NCBI RefSeq assembly: GCF_900104475.1
Contig: NZ_FNJR01000002.1
Span: 372,001 to 436,000 of the forward strand
Origin: Actinopolyspora xinjiangensis
GTDB lineage: Bacteria; Actinomycetota; Actinomycetes; Mycobacteriales; Pseudonocardiaceae
DNA length: 64,000 nucleotides
Direction: 5' to 3'
Below are positions 53,935 to 63,084 of the stretch, one piece after another. A program made the position numbers and the translations under genes. Position 1 is the first letter of the stretch; the number at the start of each line of letters is the position of its first letter. Under the pieces are notes generated by a model that saw only the letters and a list, made by a program, of their open reading frames with translations, was not told the origin of the DNA and made no database searches.

Positions 53935-54181
53935 GTTCAACTCTCCCGTACGCGGGTTTCGCGACGAACACAGCCTACGCCTCGATCCGGATCGCCACAC
54001 CGTACGGAAATGAACACTTTTTGGAGTCGTGCGGCGGTGCCGCGAGTTCCCGGCCGCGCCCGCCGGGCAGGGGGCGACCGCCCCTCGACGGTGTCACGCG
54101 GGCACCGACCGAAACGGGCACGAGATGTCGGGTCGGCGCGACGGCCGAGGCCCTAGTTTCGAATCCGGAGAGGAGGTCGCC

Positions 54182-55063
54182 GTGCTCGACCGGCTCAACG
54201 AGGCCATGGACCACATCGAACGGCACGTCGCCGCCGACATCGACGTCGAGGAACTCGCGCGGATCGCGCGCACCTCGCCGTACCACTTCCGCCGGATGTT
54301 CTCGACGCTGGCTGGGATTCCGCTGTCGGAGTACGTGCGCAGGCGCAGGTTGACGCTGGCCGCGGCGGAGGTGTTGGCCGAGCGGCGCTCGCTGCTCGAC
54401 ATCGCCGTGACCTACGGCTACGGCTCGGGCGAGGCCTTCGCTCGGGCGTTCCGCGCCGTGCACGGTGTCGGTCCCGCCGAGGCGAGGCGTTCCGGCGCGG
54501 TGTTGACCTCCCAACCACGGATGACGTTTCACCTCACCGTCGAAGGGAGCACACCGATGGAGTATCGCATCGTCGAGAAGCCGGAGTTCCGACTGCTCGG
54601 CTACCGCACCGAGGTGCCGATCGTGCACGAGGGGCACAACGAGGCCATCGCCGAGTTCACCGCGAGCGTCGGCACCGAGCGGCTGGCGCGGTTGAAGCCG
54701 CTCTCGGACCAGGAGCCGGGCGGCATCGTCTCCGTAGTGGAACCGCTCGACGACTCGTCACGCGCCGAGGGCAGCCCGGTCGACTTCCTGCGGGGGGTGG
54801 TTTCCTCGGCCGCCCTCCCGCCGGAACTCGCGGAGCAGGGGGTCGCGGAGCGCTCCGTGCCCGCCGGGACGTGGGCGGTGTTCCGGGCGGAGGGCGAACC
54901 GCCGGAAACCGCGCAGCACATCTGGCGGGACGTCTACACCCAGTGGTTCCCGTCCAACCCCTACCGCAGTGTTCCCGGCCCGGAGATCCTGAGCGCTCAG
55001 CCGTCCGGGGAGGACAGCCGGATGAGCTACGAGTTGTGGCTGCCCGTGGTACCCACCGGTTGA
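54182..55063 (+). CDS. AraC-family regulator with GyrI-like effector domain
   Basis: 293 aa from the GTG at 54182, with GGAGAGGAGG five bases upstream. The AraC helix-turn-helix pair occupies about residues 5-105 (LARIARTSPYHFRRMFSTLA; SLLDIAVTYGYGSGEAFARA). The GyrI/SoxS-effector-binding-like domain fills 120-293 (YRIVEKPEFRLLGYRTEVPI to YELWLPV). The Rob/BmrR-like layout suggests transcriptional activation on binding a small hydrophobic or cationic ligand. It lies about 190 bp upstream of the molybdenum oxidoreductase operon, which it may regulate. Confidence 0.9.
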   Translation: MLDRLNEAMDHIERHVAADIDVEELARIARTSPYHFRRMFSTLAGIPLSEYVRRRRLTLAAAEVLAERRSLLDIAVTYGYGSGEAFARAFRAVHGVGPAEARRSGAVLTSQPRMTFHLTVEGSTPMEYRIVEKPEFRLLGYRTEVPIVHEGHNEAIAEFTASVGTERLARLKPLSDQEPGGIVSVVEPLDDSSRAEGSPVDFLRGVVSSAALPPELAEQGVAERSVPAGTWAVFRAEGEPPETAQHIWRDVYTQWFPSNPYRSVPGPEILSAQPSGEDSRMSYELWLPVVPTG

Positions 55064-55250
55064 GCCGGGTTCGCAGCGTCCGGACGGGGCCGTGCCGCGA
55101 CGCACGGCCCTGACGGGTTACCGCAGGCGCCGGAATCTCGCGACGCCGAACAGGGGGACGTCCTGTTCCGAACGGGGCGAGTTCGACGTGAGCTCGCCCC
55201 GGCGGCCGGGTTCGCGCGTACGATGATCACGGAACCCCGAACTGACACGG

Positions 55251-55802
55251 GTGTCATTCGAGATCACCGCCCTACCCGACGAAGAGGCGCTTTTCCGCAT
55301 GGACTCGGAGATAACCCTGTGGGTGGACGGACGGCGGGAAACGCTGTCCGTGGACACCCGGACGACGCTGTTGGACGCACTACGCGAGCGATTGGGGGTG
55401 ACCTCGCCGAAGAAGGGATGCGACCACGGGCAGTGCGGTGCCTGCACAGTGCTGCTGGACGGCAGGCGTGCCACCAGTTGCCTGACTTTCGCCGTCGCCA
55501 ACGACGAGAGTGAGGTCGTCACCGCCGAAGGGCTGGCCGAGGGGGACGAACCCCACCCGGTGCAGCGGGCGCTGCTGGAAAACGACGGTTTCCAGTGCGG
55601 CTACTGCACACCGGGGCAGGTCTGCTCGGCGGTGGGCATGCTGGACGAGGTCAAGTCGGGCTGGCCCAGCTACGTCACCGAGGATCTCGACGAGTCGGTC
55701 GAGCTCGACGAGGACGAGATCCGTGAACGCATGAGCGGCAACCTCTGCCGCTGCGGTGCCTACGCCAACATCGTCACAGCCATCCGAGAGGCCGCCGAGT
55801 GA
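55251..55802 (+). CDS. paoA: Aldehyde/xanthine oxidoreductase Fe-S subunit (PaoA/YagT-like)
   Basis: 183 aa from the GTG at 55251; an ATG at 55299 would give 167 aa. The plant-type [2Fe-2S] site is GCDHGQCGACTVLLDGRRATSC. The second cluster site is FQCGYCTPGQVCS with LCRCGAY. It passes electrons from the molybdenum site to the FAD subunit. No Tat signal is visible at the N-terminus, so the enzyme is probably cytoplasmic, unlike E. coli PaoA. It overlaps the next gene by four bases. Confidence 0.9.
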   Translation: MSFEITALPDEEALFRMDSEITLWVDGRRETLSVDTRTTLLDALRERLGVTSPKKGCDHGQCGACTVLLDGRRATSCLTFAVANDESEVVTAEGLAEGDEPHPVQRALLENDGFQCGYCTPGQVCSAVGMLDEVKSGWPSYVTEDLDESVELDEDEIRERMSGNLCRCGAYANIVTAIREAAE

Positions 55803-56791
55803 AACCGTTCGACTACCAGCGCGCCACCGACGCCGACAGCGCGATATCGCTCGTCAGCGGCGATCCCGAAGCACGCTACATCGGTGGCGGAACCAACCTC
55901 GTGGACCACATGAAGCTGGGGATCGCCGAACCCGGGAAACTGGTCGACATCACCCGACTGCCCTACGACTCGGTGGAGTCGCTGCCAGACGGCCGGGTCC
56001 GCATCGGCGCCACGGTGCGCAACAGCGACCTGGCGGCGGAACCGGTGATCCGGCAGCGCTACCCCGTGCTCGCGCAGGCGCTGCTTTCCGGCGCCTCCGG
56101 GCAGTTGCGCAACCTCGCCACCACCGGAGGGAACCTGCTGCAGCGCACCCGCTGCTCCTACTTCCAGGACGTCACCACCCCGTGCAACAAGCGCGAACCC
56201 GGTTCGGGGTGCTCGGCCCTGGAGGGGTGGAACCGCCACCACGCGGTGCTCGGCGCCTCCGAGCGCTGCGTGGCCACGCACCCCTCGGACATGGCGGTCG
56301 CGTTGGCCGCTCTCGACGCCGACGTGCTCGTCGAGGGGCCGGACGGGCAGCGCACCGTTCCGGTGACCGAGCTGCACCGGCTGCCGGGCGACGAGCCGGA
56401 ACGTGACACCGTGCTGCGGCACGGCGAACTCGTCACCGCCGTGGAGCTGCCGTCACTGCCCTTCGCCTCCCGCTCGCGCTACCGCAAGGTGCGGGACAGG
56501 GCCTCCTTCGCCTTCGCTCTCGTGTCGGTGGCGGCGGCGGTCGAGCTCGTCGAGGGCACGATCACCGACGTTCGGATCGCCCTCGGCGGGCTCGCGCACA
56601 AGCCCTGGCGCGCCACCGAGGCGGAACGGGTGCTGCGCGGTGCCCCGGCCACCGAGGAGACGTTCCGGGCGGCGGCCGACGCCGAGCTCGCCGCGGCGCG
56701 AACCCTGCGCGACAACGAGTTCAAAGTCCCCATGACCCGCAACACCCTGGCATCGGTGCTGCGCGAGCTCACCCGACAGGAGGGATCATGA
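55799..56791 (+). CDS. paoB: Aldehyde/xanthine oxidoreductase FAD subunit (PaoB/YagS-like)
   Basis: 330 aa. The FAD-binding segment is ARYIGGGTNLVDHMKLGI, with GGNLLQRTRCSYFQD and CNKREPGSGC. The extra cysteines of this insert correspond to the additional [4Fe-4S] cluster of PaoB, which distinguishes this group from ordinary xanthine dehydrogenases. The terminal CO-dehydrogenase FAD C-domain (SRYRKVRDRASFAFALVSVA) is present. It is the second gene of a tightly overlapping three-gene operon. Confidence 0.92.
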   Translation: MKPFDYQRATDADSAISLVSGDPEARYIGGGTNLVDHMKLGIAEPGKLVDITRLPYDSVESLPDGRVRIGATVRNSDLAAEPVIRQRYPVLAQALLSGASGQLRNLATTGGNLLQRTRCSYFQDVTTPCNKREPGSGCSALEGWNRHHAVLGASERCVATHPSDMAVALAALDADVLVEGPDGQRTVPVTELHRLPGDEPERDTVLRHGELVTAVELPSLPFASRSRYRKVRDRASFAFALVSVAAAVELVEGTITDVRIALGGLAHKPWRATEAERVLRGAPATEETFRAAADAELAAARTLRDNEFKVPMTRNTLASVLRELTRQEGS

Positions 56792-58869
56792 CCGGAGCGA
56801 CGCGGGCCACCTCGCCCGGCCCGGAACGGATCGAGGGCCACGCCAAGGTGACCGGCACCGCACGGTACGCCTTCGAACATCCCGTGGCGGACCCGCTCTA
56901 CCTGCACCCGCTGCGGGCGACGATCGCCCGGGGACGCGTCACGAGCGTCGACACCACCGCCGCCGAGCGGGTAGACGGGGTACGTCTCGTGCTGACCCAC
57001 CACAACGCGGAGGCCCTGGTCCCCATCGGCGATCCCGAACTGGCCGTGCTGCAGTCCGACGAGATCGCTTTCCGCGGCCAGCTCATCGGAGCGGTGGTAG
57101 CGGAGACGCAGGAGTCGGCCGCCCACGCCGCCGACCTGGTCGAGATCCGCTACGAGCGGATGGCCCACGACAGCGACTTCCGCGACGACGCGGACATCGT
57201 CTACACCCCGGATGCCGACGCGAGCCCGATGCTCTCGCCCGACCTGGAGGAGGGGGACGTGGACGCCGCGCTGGCGGATGCGGCCTTCACGGTGGACGCC
57301 ACCTACACCACTCCGACCGAGCACCACAATCCGCTGGAACCGCACGCCGTCATCGCGGCGTGGGACGACGACGGGCTCACCCTCCACGACTCGAACCAGG
57401 GTTCGCACCTGGTGCGGGACCTGATCGCTCCGCTGTTCGGCGTCGACAAGGAGCGGGTGAGCGTGATCTCGCCGCATGTCGGAGGTGCCTTCGGTTCCAA
57501 GGGAATGCCGCACGGCCACGTGGCACTGACCGCCCTGGCCGCGCGCCACACGGCGGGCAGGCCGGTCAAGTACGCGCTTTCGCGCACCCAGATGTTCGAG
57601 CTGGTGGGCTACCGGCCACCCACCCGGCAGCGGGTGCGGCTGGGCGCCGACCGGGAGGGGAGGCTGGTCGCCACCGAGCACGACTCGCTGGAGCAGACCT
57701 CGCGGTTCAAGCAGTACGCGGAGCAGAGCGCCAGCGCCTCCCGCGAGATGTACACCTCGCCCAACAGGCGCGTCACCAACCGGCTCGCCGCGCTGGACGT
57801 GCCCGCTCCCACCTGGATGCGCGCGCCCGGTGAGGCGGGCGGGATGTACGCGCTGGAGAGCGCGATGGACGAGCTGGCGGTCAGTGCCGGGATCGACCCG
57901 GTCGAGCTCCGGCTGCGCAACGAACCGGAGGTCGCTCCGGTTTCCGGGCTGCCGTTCTCCAGCCGCAACCTTCCCGCCTGCCTGCGGGAAGGGGCGGAGC
58001 GTTTCGGGTGGCACGAGCGCGATCCCCGTCCCGGCGTCCGGCGGGAGGGCGACTGGCTCGTGGGAACCGGGGTGGCGGCCTCCAGCTTCCCGAGCCTGTT
58101 CTTCCCGGGATCACTGGCCACGATCCGCCACGAGTCCGGCGGGAAGTACCGAGTGGAGATCGGCGCGGTCGACATCGGTACGGGATCCCGCACGGCGCTG
58201 ACCCAGCTCGCGGCCGAGGCGCTGGAGGTGCCGGTCGAGGCCGTGGAGCTGTGGCTGGGCAGTACAGAGCAGCCGCATGCCAGCCTGGCCGGCGGCTCGG
58301 CGGGTACCGCTTCGTGGGGGTCGACGGTCGTGGAGGCGGTGCGCGCGTTCCGTACCGAGCACGGCCATGATCCGGTGTCGGGGGCCGAGACCACGGCGGG
58401 CGCCGGGAAGAACCCGGACGCGGGCGAGTACGCGATGCACTCCTACGGCGCGCAGTTCGCCGAGGTGCGGGTGAACGCCGACACCGGCGAGGTGCGGGTT
58501 CCCCGGATGCTGGGGGTGTTCGCGGCGGGCCGGATCGTCAATCCGCGCACCGCGCGCTCGCAGTTCCTCGGCGGGATGACGATGGGGATCTCGATGGCGC
58601 TGCACGAGCACAGCGTCGTCGACGAGCGGTTCGGCCACGTCGTCAACCACGACCTCGCCGGTTACCACATCGCGGGCAACGCGGACGTGGGTTCGGTCGA
58701 GGTGGACTGGATCGACGAGCACGATCCGCACGTCAATCCGGTGGGGGTCAAGGGGATCGGTGAGATCGGCATCGTCGGCACGGCGGCCGCCATCGGCAAC
58801 GCCGCTCACCACGCGACCGGTGTCCGGGTACGGGACCTGCCGCTGACCCCCGAGAAGTTCCTGCGCTGA
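56788..58869 (+). CDS. paoC: Aldehyde/xanthine oxidoreductase molybdenum subunit (PaoC/YagR-like)
   Basis: 693 aa. It has the entry segment RIEGHAKVTGTARYAFEHPV, molybdopterin-contacting motifs GGAFGSKGMPHGHVALTALA and APGEAGGMYALESAMDEL, and the active-site Glu in GVKGIGEIGIVGT near the C-terminus. It oxidises aldehydes (PaoC-type, broad specificity for aromatic aldehydes) or purines using molybdenum cofactor. A PaoD/XdhC-type maturation gene is not present within the next genes, so maturation must be supplied elsewhere. Confidence 0.92.
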   Translation: MTGATRATSPGPERIEGHAKVTGTARYAFEHPVADPLYLHPLRATIARGRVTSVDTTAAERVDGVRLVLTHHNAEALVPIGDPELAVLQSDEIAFRGQLIGAVVAETQESAAHAADLVEIRYERMAHDSDFRDDADIVYTPDADASPMLSPDLEEGDVDAALADAAFTVDATYTTPTEHHNPLEPHAVIAAWDDDGLTLHDSNQGSHLVRDLIAPLFGVDKERVSVISPHVGGAFGSKGMPHGHVALTALAARHTAGRPVKYALSRTQMFELVGYRPPTRQRVRLGADREGRLVATEHDSLEQTSRFKQYAEQSASASREMYTSPNRRVTNRLAALDVPAPTWMRAPGEAGGMYALESAMDELAVSAGIDPVELRLRNEPEVAPVSGLPFSSRNLPACLREGAERFGWHERDPRPGVRREGDWLVGTGVAASSFPSLFFPGSLATIRHESGGKYRVEIGAVDIGTGSRTALTQLAAEALEVPVEAVELWLGSTEQPHASLAGGSAGTASWGSTVVEAVRAFRTEHGHDPVSGAETTAGAGKNPDAGEYAMHSYGAQFAEVRVNADTGEVRVPRMLGVFAAGRIVNPRTARSQFLGGMTMGISMALHEHSVVDERFGHVVNHDLAGYHIAGNADVGSVEVDWIDEHDPHVNPVGVKGIGEIGIVGTAAAIGNAAHHATGVRVRDLPLTPEKFLR

Positions 58870-58971
58870 TCCCCACCCGCTGTTCCCCACCCGCGGCGCG
58901 GCACCGGTTTCGGCGGGGGCCGGTGCCGGGCGATGCCCGGCCGAGTGGGCGGCCGAAGCGGGTCGTGGAGC

Positions 58972-59319
58972 TCACCGGCGGCCCGCGGTGGGGCGCCCGC
59001 CGCCGGAAGTGGTCCTGCCGCTGGAGGGGTTTCTGCCGGTTGAGGTGCTCCTGCCGCCTGACGTCGGCCTGCCGGAGCGTGACGAACCGCGCGCGGTTTC
59101 CCGCCGCTCCCAGGTGGTGTGCCAGCGCCAGTTGATCCAACCGTCCAGCCCCAGCACGACGAGCCCCAGCACGGCCAGGATCAACCCCAACACCGGCATG
59201 ATCGCCACACCGGTGAAAACCGCCGCCGCCAGCAGCGGTATGACCGCTATCCAACAGAAGGGGTCGATGCTGCCGAAGAACGTCGGATTGCGCTCGGCTC
59301 TGCTCGGTTCACGCGCCAA
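58972..59319 (-). CDS. Small membrane protein with Ser/Gly/Arg/Thr-rich tail
   Basis: 115 aa. Two adjacent hydrophobic helices lie at about residues 20-65 (FCWIAVIPLLAAAVFTGVAI; VLGLILAVLGLVVLGLDGWI). The WINWRWHTTWERRE segment follows, then a 35-residue disordered tail of S, G, R, T and P. The basic tail is probably cytoplasmic. No family or function recognised. It converges on the molybdenum operon. Confidence 0.7.
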   Translation of the reverse strand: MAREPSRAERNPTFFGSIDPFCWIAVIPLLAAAVFTGVAIMPVLGLILAVLGLVVLGLDGWINWRWHTTWERRETARGSSRSGRPTSGGRSTSTGRNPSSGRTTSGGGRPTAGRR

Positions 59320-59496
59320 CGGTGTGCTCGCTTTCCAGCGGGTCGGGGTCAGCGGCGATTATCGGCGGTTCCCGCGTGCCCGCCGACCGCAGGGGTGCCG
59401 TCGTGCTTTCACCTCGCGTTAACTCCCGTGATGTCGGTGGAGTTTCACCCGGTGATGTGCGATCGGTCACTTCCGGTTCGGGAGCGAGGGGAGTTC

Positions 59497-59841
59497 ATGG
59501 CCGAGAGATCGTTCCGTAGGGTGAGCTCCGGAAGATCTTGTCGAGTGTTCGTGGTTCCGCCGTGTCAGCCCGGAGGACGGTCGGCGGCGGTCGGTCGCAC
59601 CGGAGGTGGAGTCGTGGTCCGGGAGCGGTCGCGCGTCTCCCGCTGGAGCGCGTTGGTGGTCGTCGTCGTGTGGAGCTTCGTCACACTGATCAATTTCGTG
59701 GTGCTGCTGTTGGTGCTGCGAGAGGTGCCGAGCTTCGACTACTGGATGCTGCTGACCAATCTCCTCAGCGTCCTGGTGGGGGGTCCCATGGCGGTGTTGT
59801 ACGGGGTGGTCCTCTTCCGTGCGCGGCAGCGGGAGGGGTGA
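59497..59841 (+). CDS. Small two-helix membrane protein
   Basis: 114 aa from the ATG at 59497 (GAGGGGAG upstream); a GTG near 59613 with GGAGGTGGA before it is an alternative that removes a basic, Cys-containing leader. Two helices follow: SALVVVVVWSFVTLINFVVL and LLTNLLSVLVGGPMAVLYGV. The function is unknown. It is monocistronic. Confidence 0.6.
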   Translation: MAERSFRRVSSGRSCRVFVVPPCQPGGRSAAVGRTGGGVVVRERSRVSRWSALVVVVVWSFVTLINFVVLLLVLREVPSFDYWMLLTNLLSVLVGGPMAVLYGVVLFRARQREG

Positions 59842-59935
59842 GCCGAGCGGGGCGCTCGCCGGATCGGGGTGTCGGAACAGCCCGTGACCGGGTCGTCAGC
59901 GGGGACGGACCTCGACACCCGCTACGTCGGCACCA

Positions 59936-60919
59936 TCAGCCCTCGCAGCCGATCCCGTCGCCGTCGCGGTCGAACCGGTGCGGATCATCCGGTCGCACCC
60001 GGAAGTCCTGGGCCGAGATCTCCGAGCAGTCCAGGTCCGGTGGTGGCGGCGGGAACCGGTAACCTCCGGAATCGTTCTCCTCGTTGTCGGGGCGCGGCCG
60101 TGGATTCGGGTCGGGGTTCGGCTCCGGTTCCGGCTGTGGCTGTGGCTCCGGTTCGGGGGACGGGCTCGGTGTGGTCACGGGCGCGCCGAACCGCTCGCAG
60201 GCGCCCCACAGGCCGGTTCCGGCCTCGCGCGCGCCCGGCTGTGCGCCGCTGATCGTGTTCCAGTGCTCGTCGTTCGGCTGGTGCAGCACCGCCTTGGCGA
60301 AACCACCCCGCACCAGTTCCAGGTTCACGAAGATCCCGTCGGCGTTCCACAGGTAGAGCAGGTGGCGGTCGTAGCGGTCGCGCGGCCGCTCGTCGCGCTG
60401 GACCCAGACGGTGCCGCCCACCGGAAGCAGCTCACGCAGCCGGGCCTCGGCCTCGTCGCCGTAGCACTGCTCCCTCGGGCCCACCTCCGGAGCGTCGACC
60501 TCCAGCAGCCGCACCTCGACCCGCTCCGCCTCCGGCAGCGGGCCAGCCCCGGCGCGACCGGTGAGCTTCACGGTGTCGCCGTCGACGATCCCGGCCACCT
60601 CGGCCCGGGTCACGCCGTCCGGAGCCACCGGGGGAGGTGTGGGGCCGGTGGGGGTGGCGGTGGTGTTCGACGCGGCCGCCGGGGTGGAGGTGGCCGTCGT
60701 GCCACTTCCGCTGTCGGCGGTGTTCTCCCGCGTGGGCGCGGTGCCCGCGACTGTCGTGACGAAACCCACCAGCAGCGCGAGGACACCACCGCTCAGTCCG
60801 AGCCAGAACCTCCTGGTGGTGGTCGTGCTCCACCGCTCGTACCGGCGCAGGGCGAACACGACCGACCACGTGATCACGCCCAGTCCGAGCAGAACCAGCA
60901 GTGTCCCCAGAACAGTCAT
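59936..60919 (-). CDS. Membrane-anchored thermonuclease-like protein with Excalibur domain
   Basis: 327 aa. Two N-terminal helices (about residues 5-24 and 40-60) are followed by a Thr/Ala/Pro linker. The SNase domain (about 103-235) has GIVDGDTVKL, VRLLEVDAPEVGPREQC and DRYDRHLLYLW, retaining the Arg-Asp-Glu and Arg catalytic positions. A Pro-Glu/Asn-Pro repeat spacer then leads to an Excalibur calcium-binding domain ending DLDCSEISAQDF and DRDGDGIGCEG. It probably degrades extracellular DNA or RNA at the cell surface in a Ca2+-dependent way. Confidence 0.9.
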   Translation of the reverse strand: MTVLGTLLVLLGLGVITWSVVFALRRYERWSTTTTRRFWLGLSGGVLALLVGFVTTVAGTAPTRENTADSGSGTTATSTPAAASNTTATPTGPTPPPVAPDGVTRAEVAGIVDGDTVKLTGRAGAGPLPEAERVEVRLLEVDAPEVGPREQCYGDEAEARLRELLPVGGTVWVQRDERPRDRYDRHLLYLWNADGIFVNLELVRGGFAKAVLHQPNDEHWNTISGAQPGAREAGTGLWGACERFGAPVTTPSPSPEPEPQPQPEPEPNPDPNPRPRPDNEENDSGGYRFPPPPPDLDCSEISAQDFRVRPDDPHRFDRDGDGIGCEG

Positions 60920-60992
60920 ATCCGATTCCCACGCACGGTCGATCTCTTGTGTCCGGAACGTAACCGATCTTCGCGTGGTGTGAACAGCTCTC

Positions 60993-61244
60993 TTATCGAG
61001 CCGTTATCGAGCCGGCGCGGTTCCCGGCGGCGTCCCGCTCGGCCTCCGCACTCCGCTCGAACCGCTTGAGCTGGCGGTGGCGCAGCAGTTTCGCCGACAG
61101 CTGGCAGCCGAACACGAGCAACATGCAACCGAGCCGTGGCCAGGGCGACTTGACCCGCCAGGTGACGTAGCAGAACACCAGCAGCATCAGTACCGAGAGC
61201 GCGTACAGCGCCAGCTGGAGCTTGGTGTGCTTCGGTTCGGACAC
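60993..61244 (-). CDS. Small membrane protein, downstream gene of a pair
   Basis: 83 aa from the GTG at 61244, with GGAG six bases upstream. Two helices (LALYALSVLMLLVFCYVTW; LGCMLLVFGCQLSAKLL) precede a charged C-terminus RHRQLKRFERSAEAERDAAG. It starts 35 bases after the preceding gene and is presumably co-transcribed with it. Function unknown. Confidence 0.65.
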   Translation of the reverse strand: MSEPKHTKLQLALYALSVLMLLVFCYVTWRVKSPWPRLGCMLLVFGCQLSAKLLRHRQLKRFERSAEAERDAAGNRAGSITAR

Positions 61245-61279
61245 GTGATCTCCGGTTCGGTCGGGAGATGGGAGCCCCG

Positions 61280-61585
61280 TCAGATCCCGTCCCCGGTCCG
61301 GCCGGAGCGGTACTTGCCCGGCCGCAGCGTCGAGCGGTCGGGGAACCCGAACCGCCACTTCTCGGGCCTCATCGGCCCAGTGGCGGCCGATTCCATGGTC
61401 GTGAAGCGCCGCAGCAAGAATACCGATCCGGCCAGCACGACCGACGCTGTCGACAGTTCCAACCAGATCGGGAAATTCAACAGGTTCATGGCGAGGACCC
61501 CCGCCGGTCCCGGCATGGCGCCCACTATCCGCCAGAAGTGCTCCCGCCGGGAAAGCGACTGGAACACCTTGTTGTCTCGTCCCAT
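61280..61585 (-). CDS. Small membrane protein, upstream gene of a pair
   Basis: 101 aa. REHFWRIVGAMPGPAGVLAM and NFPIWLELSTASVVLAGSVF indicate two membrane segments; the C-terminal 35 residues are polar (RPEKWRFGFPDRST). Function unknown; it forms a two-gene unit with the 83-aa gene. Confidence 0.6.
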   Translation of the reverse strand: MGRDNKVFQSLSRREHFWRIVGAMPGPAGVLAMNLLNFPIWLELSTASVVLAGSVFLLRRFTTMESAATGPMRPEKWRFGFPDRSTLRPGKYRSGRTGDGI

Positions 61586-61774
61586 GAGCGACTCCGATGC
61601 GTAACCCCTTCGAGGAGGACATCACCTCTCGAAAGCGGTGGTCAACTTCGACAGTGGTGCGTCCGATCACAACGGTCGGCACCGACGGCTGGGTGCGCGT
61701 GCTACCAGCTGTCGGAGCGCTGGAGGCCGCACCGGGATGTGCGGCAGTAGAGGAGAGCGAAGGCGGAAGGCCCG

Positions 61775-62437
61775 TCAGCCGTACAGCTTTCTCGCGTACT
61801 CCGCGCCGTAGTAGTGCTCCAGCTCGGCCAGGCTCTTGTCCGGGCTCTCCAGCGTCTTGGCGATGTTGGGGCGCGAGTCCACCGCCCGAGGGTTCCAGCT
61901 CTCCGGGTTCCAGAGGTCGGAACGCATGAACGCCTTGGCGCAGTGGTGGAAGACCTGCTCCGTTTCCACGACCAGCGCCAGCGTCGGACGGTGCCCCTTG
62001 ACCTCCATGCGTTCGAAGAACGGCGCCTGTCGCACGATCCGCGCGCGTCCGTTGATCCGCAGCGTGTCGCCTCGCCCGGGCAGCATGTAGAGCAGTCCCA
62101 CGTGCGGATTGCGCAGCACGTTGTGGAATCCGTCCGCGCGACGGTTGCCGGGTCGTTCCGGCAGCGCGATCGTGGAGTCGTCCAGCACCAGGGTGAATCC
62201 CGGCGGGTCCCCTTTGGGGGAGACGTCGCAGCGACCCTGTTCGTCCGAGGTGGCGACCAGGCAGAACGGTGAGTGGGCCAGCCATCGCTTGTCCAGCTCG
62301 TGCAGCCGGTCGCGCTCCTTGTCCAGGGTGCGGCGCTGCGGCTCGCCGACGAGTTCCCGCAGTTCCGCCTCGTCGGTGACCTCGACGTAGGCCGTGTCGG
62401 GGGCGTTCTCCTCGGAGTCCTCCCGTGAACCGTTCAT
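61775..62437 (-). CDS. Pyridoxamine 5'-phosphate oxidase-like (MSMEG_1061-type) flavoprotein
   Basis: 220 aa from the ATG at 62437, with GGAAGGAG upstream. The split-barrel has FCLVATSDEQGRCDVSPKGD, TIALPERPGNRRADGFHNVL, NPHVGLLYMLPGRGDTLRIN and GRARIVRQ, then a C-terminal VFHHCAKAFMRSDLWNPESW. Proteins of this type bind FMN or F420 and reduce varied substrates; the exact reaction is unknown. It is monocistronic. Confidence 0.85.
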   Translation of the reverse strand: MNGSREDSEENAPDTAYVEVTDEAELRELVGEPQRRTLDKERDRLHELDKRWLAHSPFCLVATSDEQGRCDVSPKGDPPGFTLVLDDSTIALPERPGNRRADGFHNVLRNPHVGLLYMLPGRGDTLRINGRARIVRQAPFFERMEVKGHRPTLALVVETEQVFHHCAKAFMRSDLWNPESWNPRAVDSRPNIAKTLESPDKSLAELEHYYGAEYARKLYG

Positions 62438-62751
62438 TCCGCTCCTTCCGACGAGATCCGCCCGCCCCGGCAACGGTAGTCGTGTACCGCGGGGCGGGCA
62501 GTGATCCCGGTCATGATGGGACGGAACTTCCGGGCCGGAGACCGGCGGCGCGGTTTCGGAAGAGTTTCCGTCGATAAGGGAGGTAGTGCTACCGGGGTTT
62601 TTCGATGAAGCGTGTCCGGGATTCCTTCCCGGCTTCTTCCACCGAGTGTTCTTCCGACGTGGTGAGCAGGGGGCTTCTCGGCGCGGGAAGCACCGGTCGG
62701 TCACTCACGCGACCCGGCGTTCCGTCCGGAGAGGACGGAGTGGCCGGAGCA
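62438..62751. other. Interval without a recognised gene
   Basis: Both strands lack a convincing coding sequence. It separates two minus-strand genes and probably carries the promoter of the PNPOx-like gene. Confidence 0.4.
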
Positions 62752-63084
62752 CTAGATTCCCGCCAGCAGGAGCAGGGAACCGGGGGTGTGGTCGTCGGGG
62801 AGTTCGAGGAGCTCGTCCAGCACCTCGCACACCGGACCGCTGGAATGCCACCAGGTGGTGTTCGGCGCGAAGACGTTCTCCTCCCAGCTCGGCATCCTGG
62901 TCGCCGTCACGTGGTCCTCGGACTCGAGGCGCACCACGTCGATGACGTTGTCGTGTCCGCGCACACCGACCAGCGCGAGCAGCTCCCCGCGGGAATCGGT
63001 GGACTGCATGAACTGGAACCCTCGTGCCATCAGCTCACGCAGCCGCGTGTCCGAATCGCACTCGGTGTCAGTTGATGAAGTCAT
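62752..63084 (-). CDS. Hypothetical protein in the DUF397 operon
   Basis: 110 aa, acidic and apparently globular: LRELMARGFQFMQSTDSRGE, VVGVR-like LVGVRGHDNVIDVVRLES, and CEVLDELLELPDDHTPGSLL. No family recognised, though similar short proteins accompany DUF397 genes. It overlaps the DUF397 gene by 17 bases, so the two are translated together. Confidence 0.7.
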   Translation of the reverse strand: MTSSTDTECDSDTRLRELMARGFQFMQSTDSRGELLALVGVRGHDNVIDVVRLESEDHVTATRMPSWEENVFAPNTTWWHSSGPVCEVLDELLELPDDHTPGSLLLLAGI

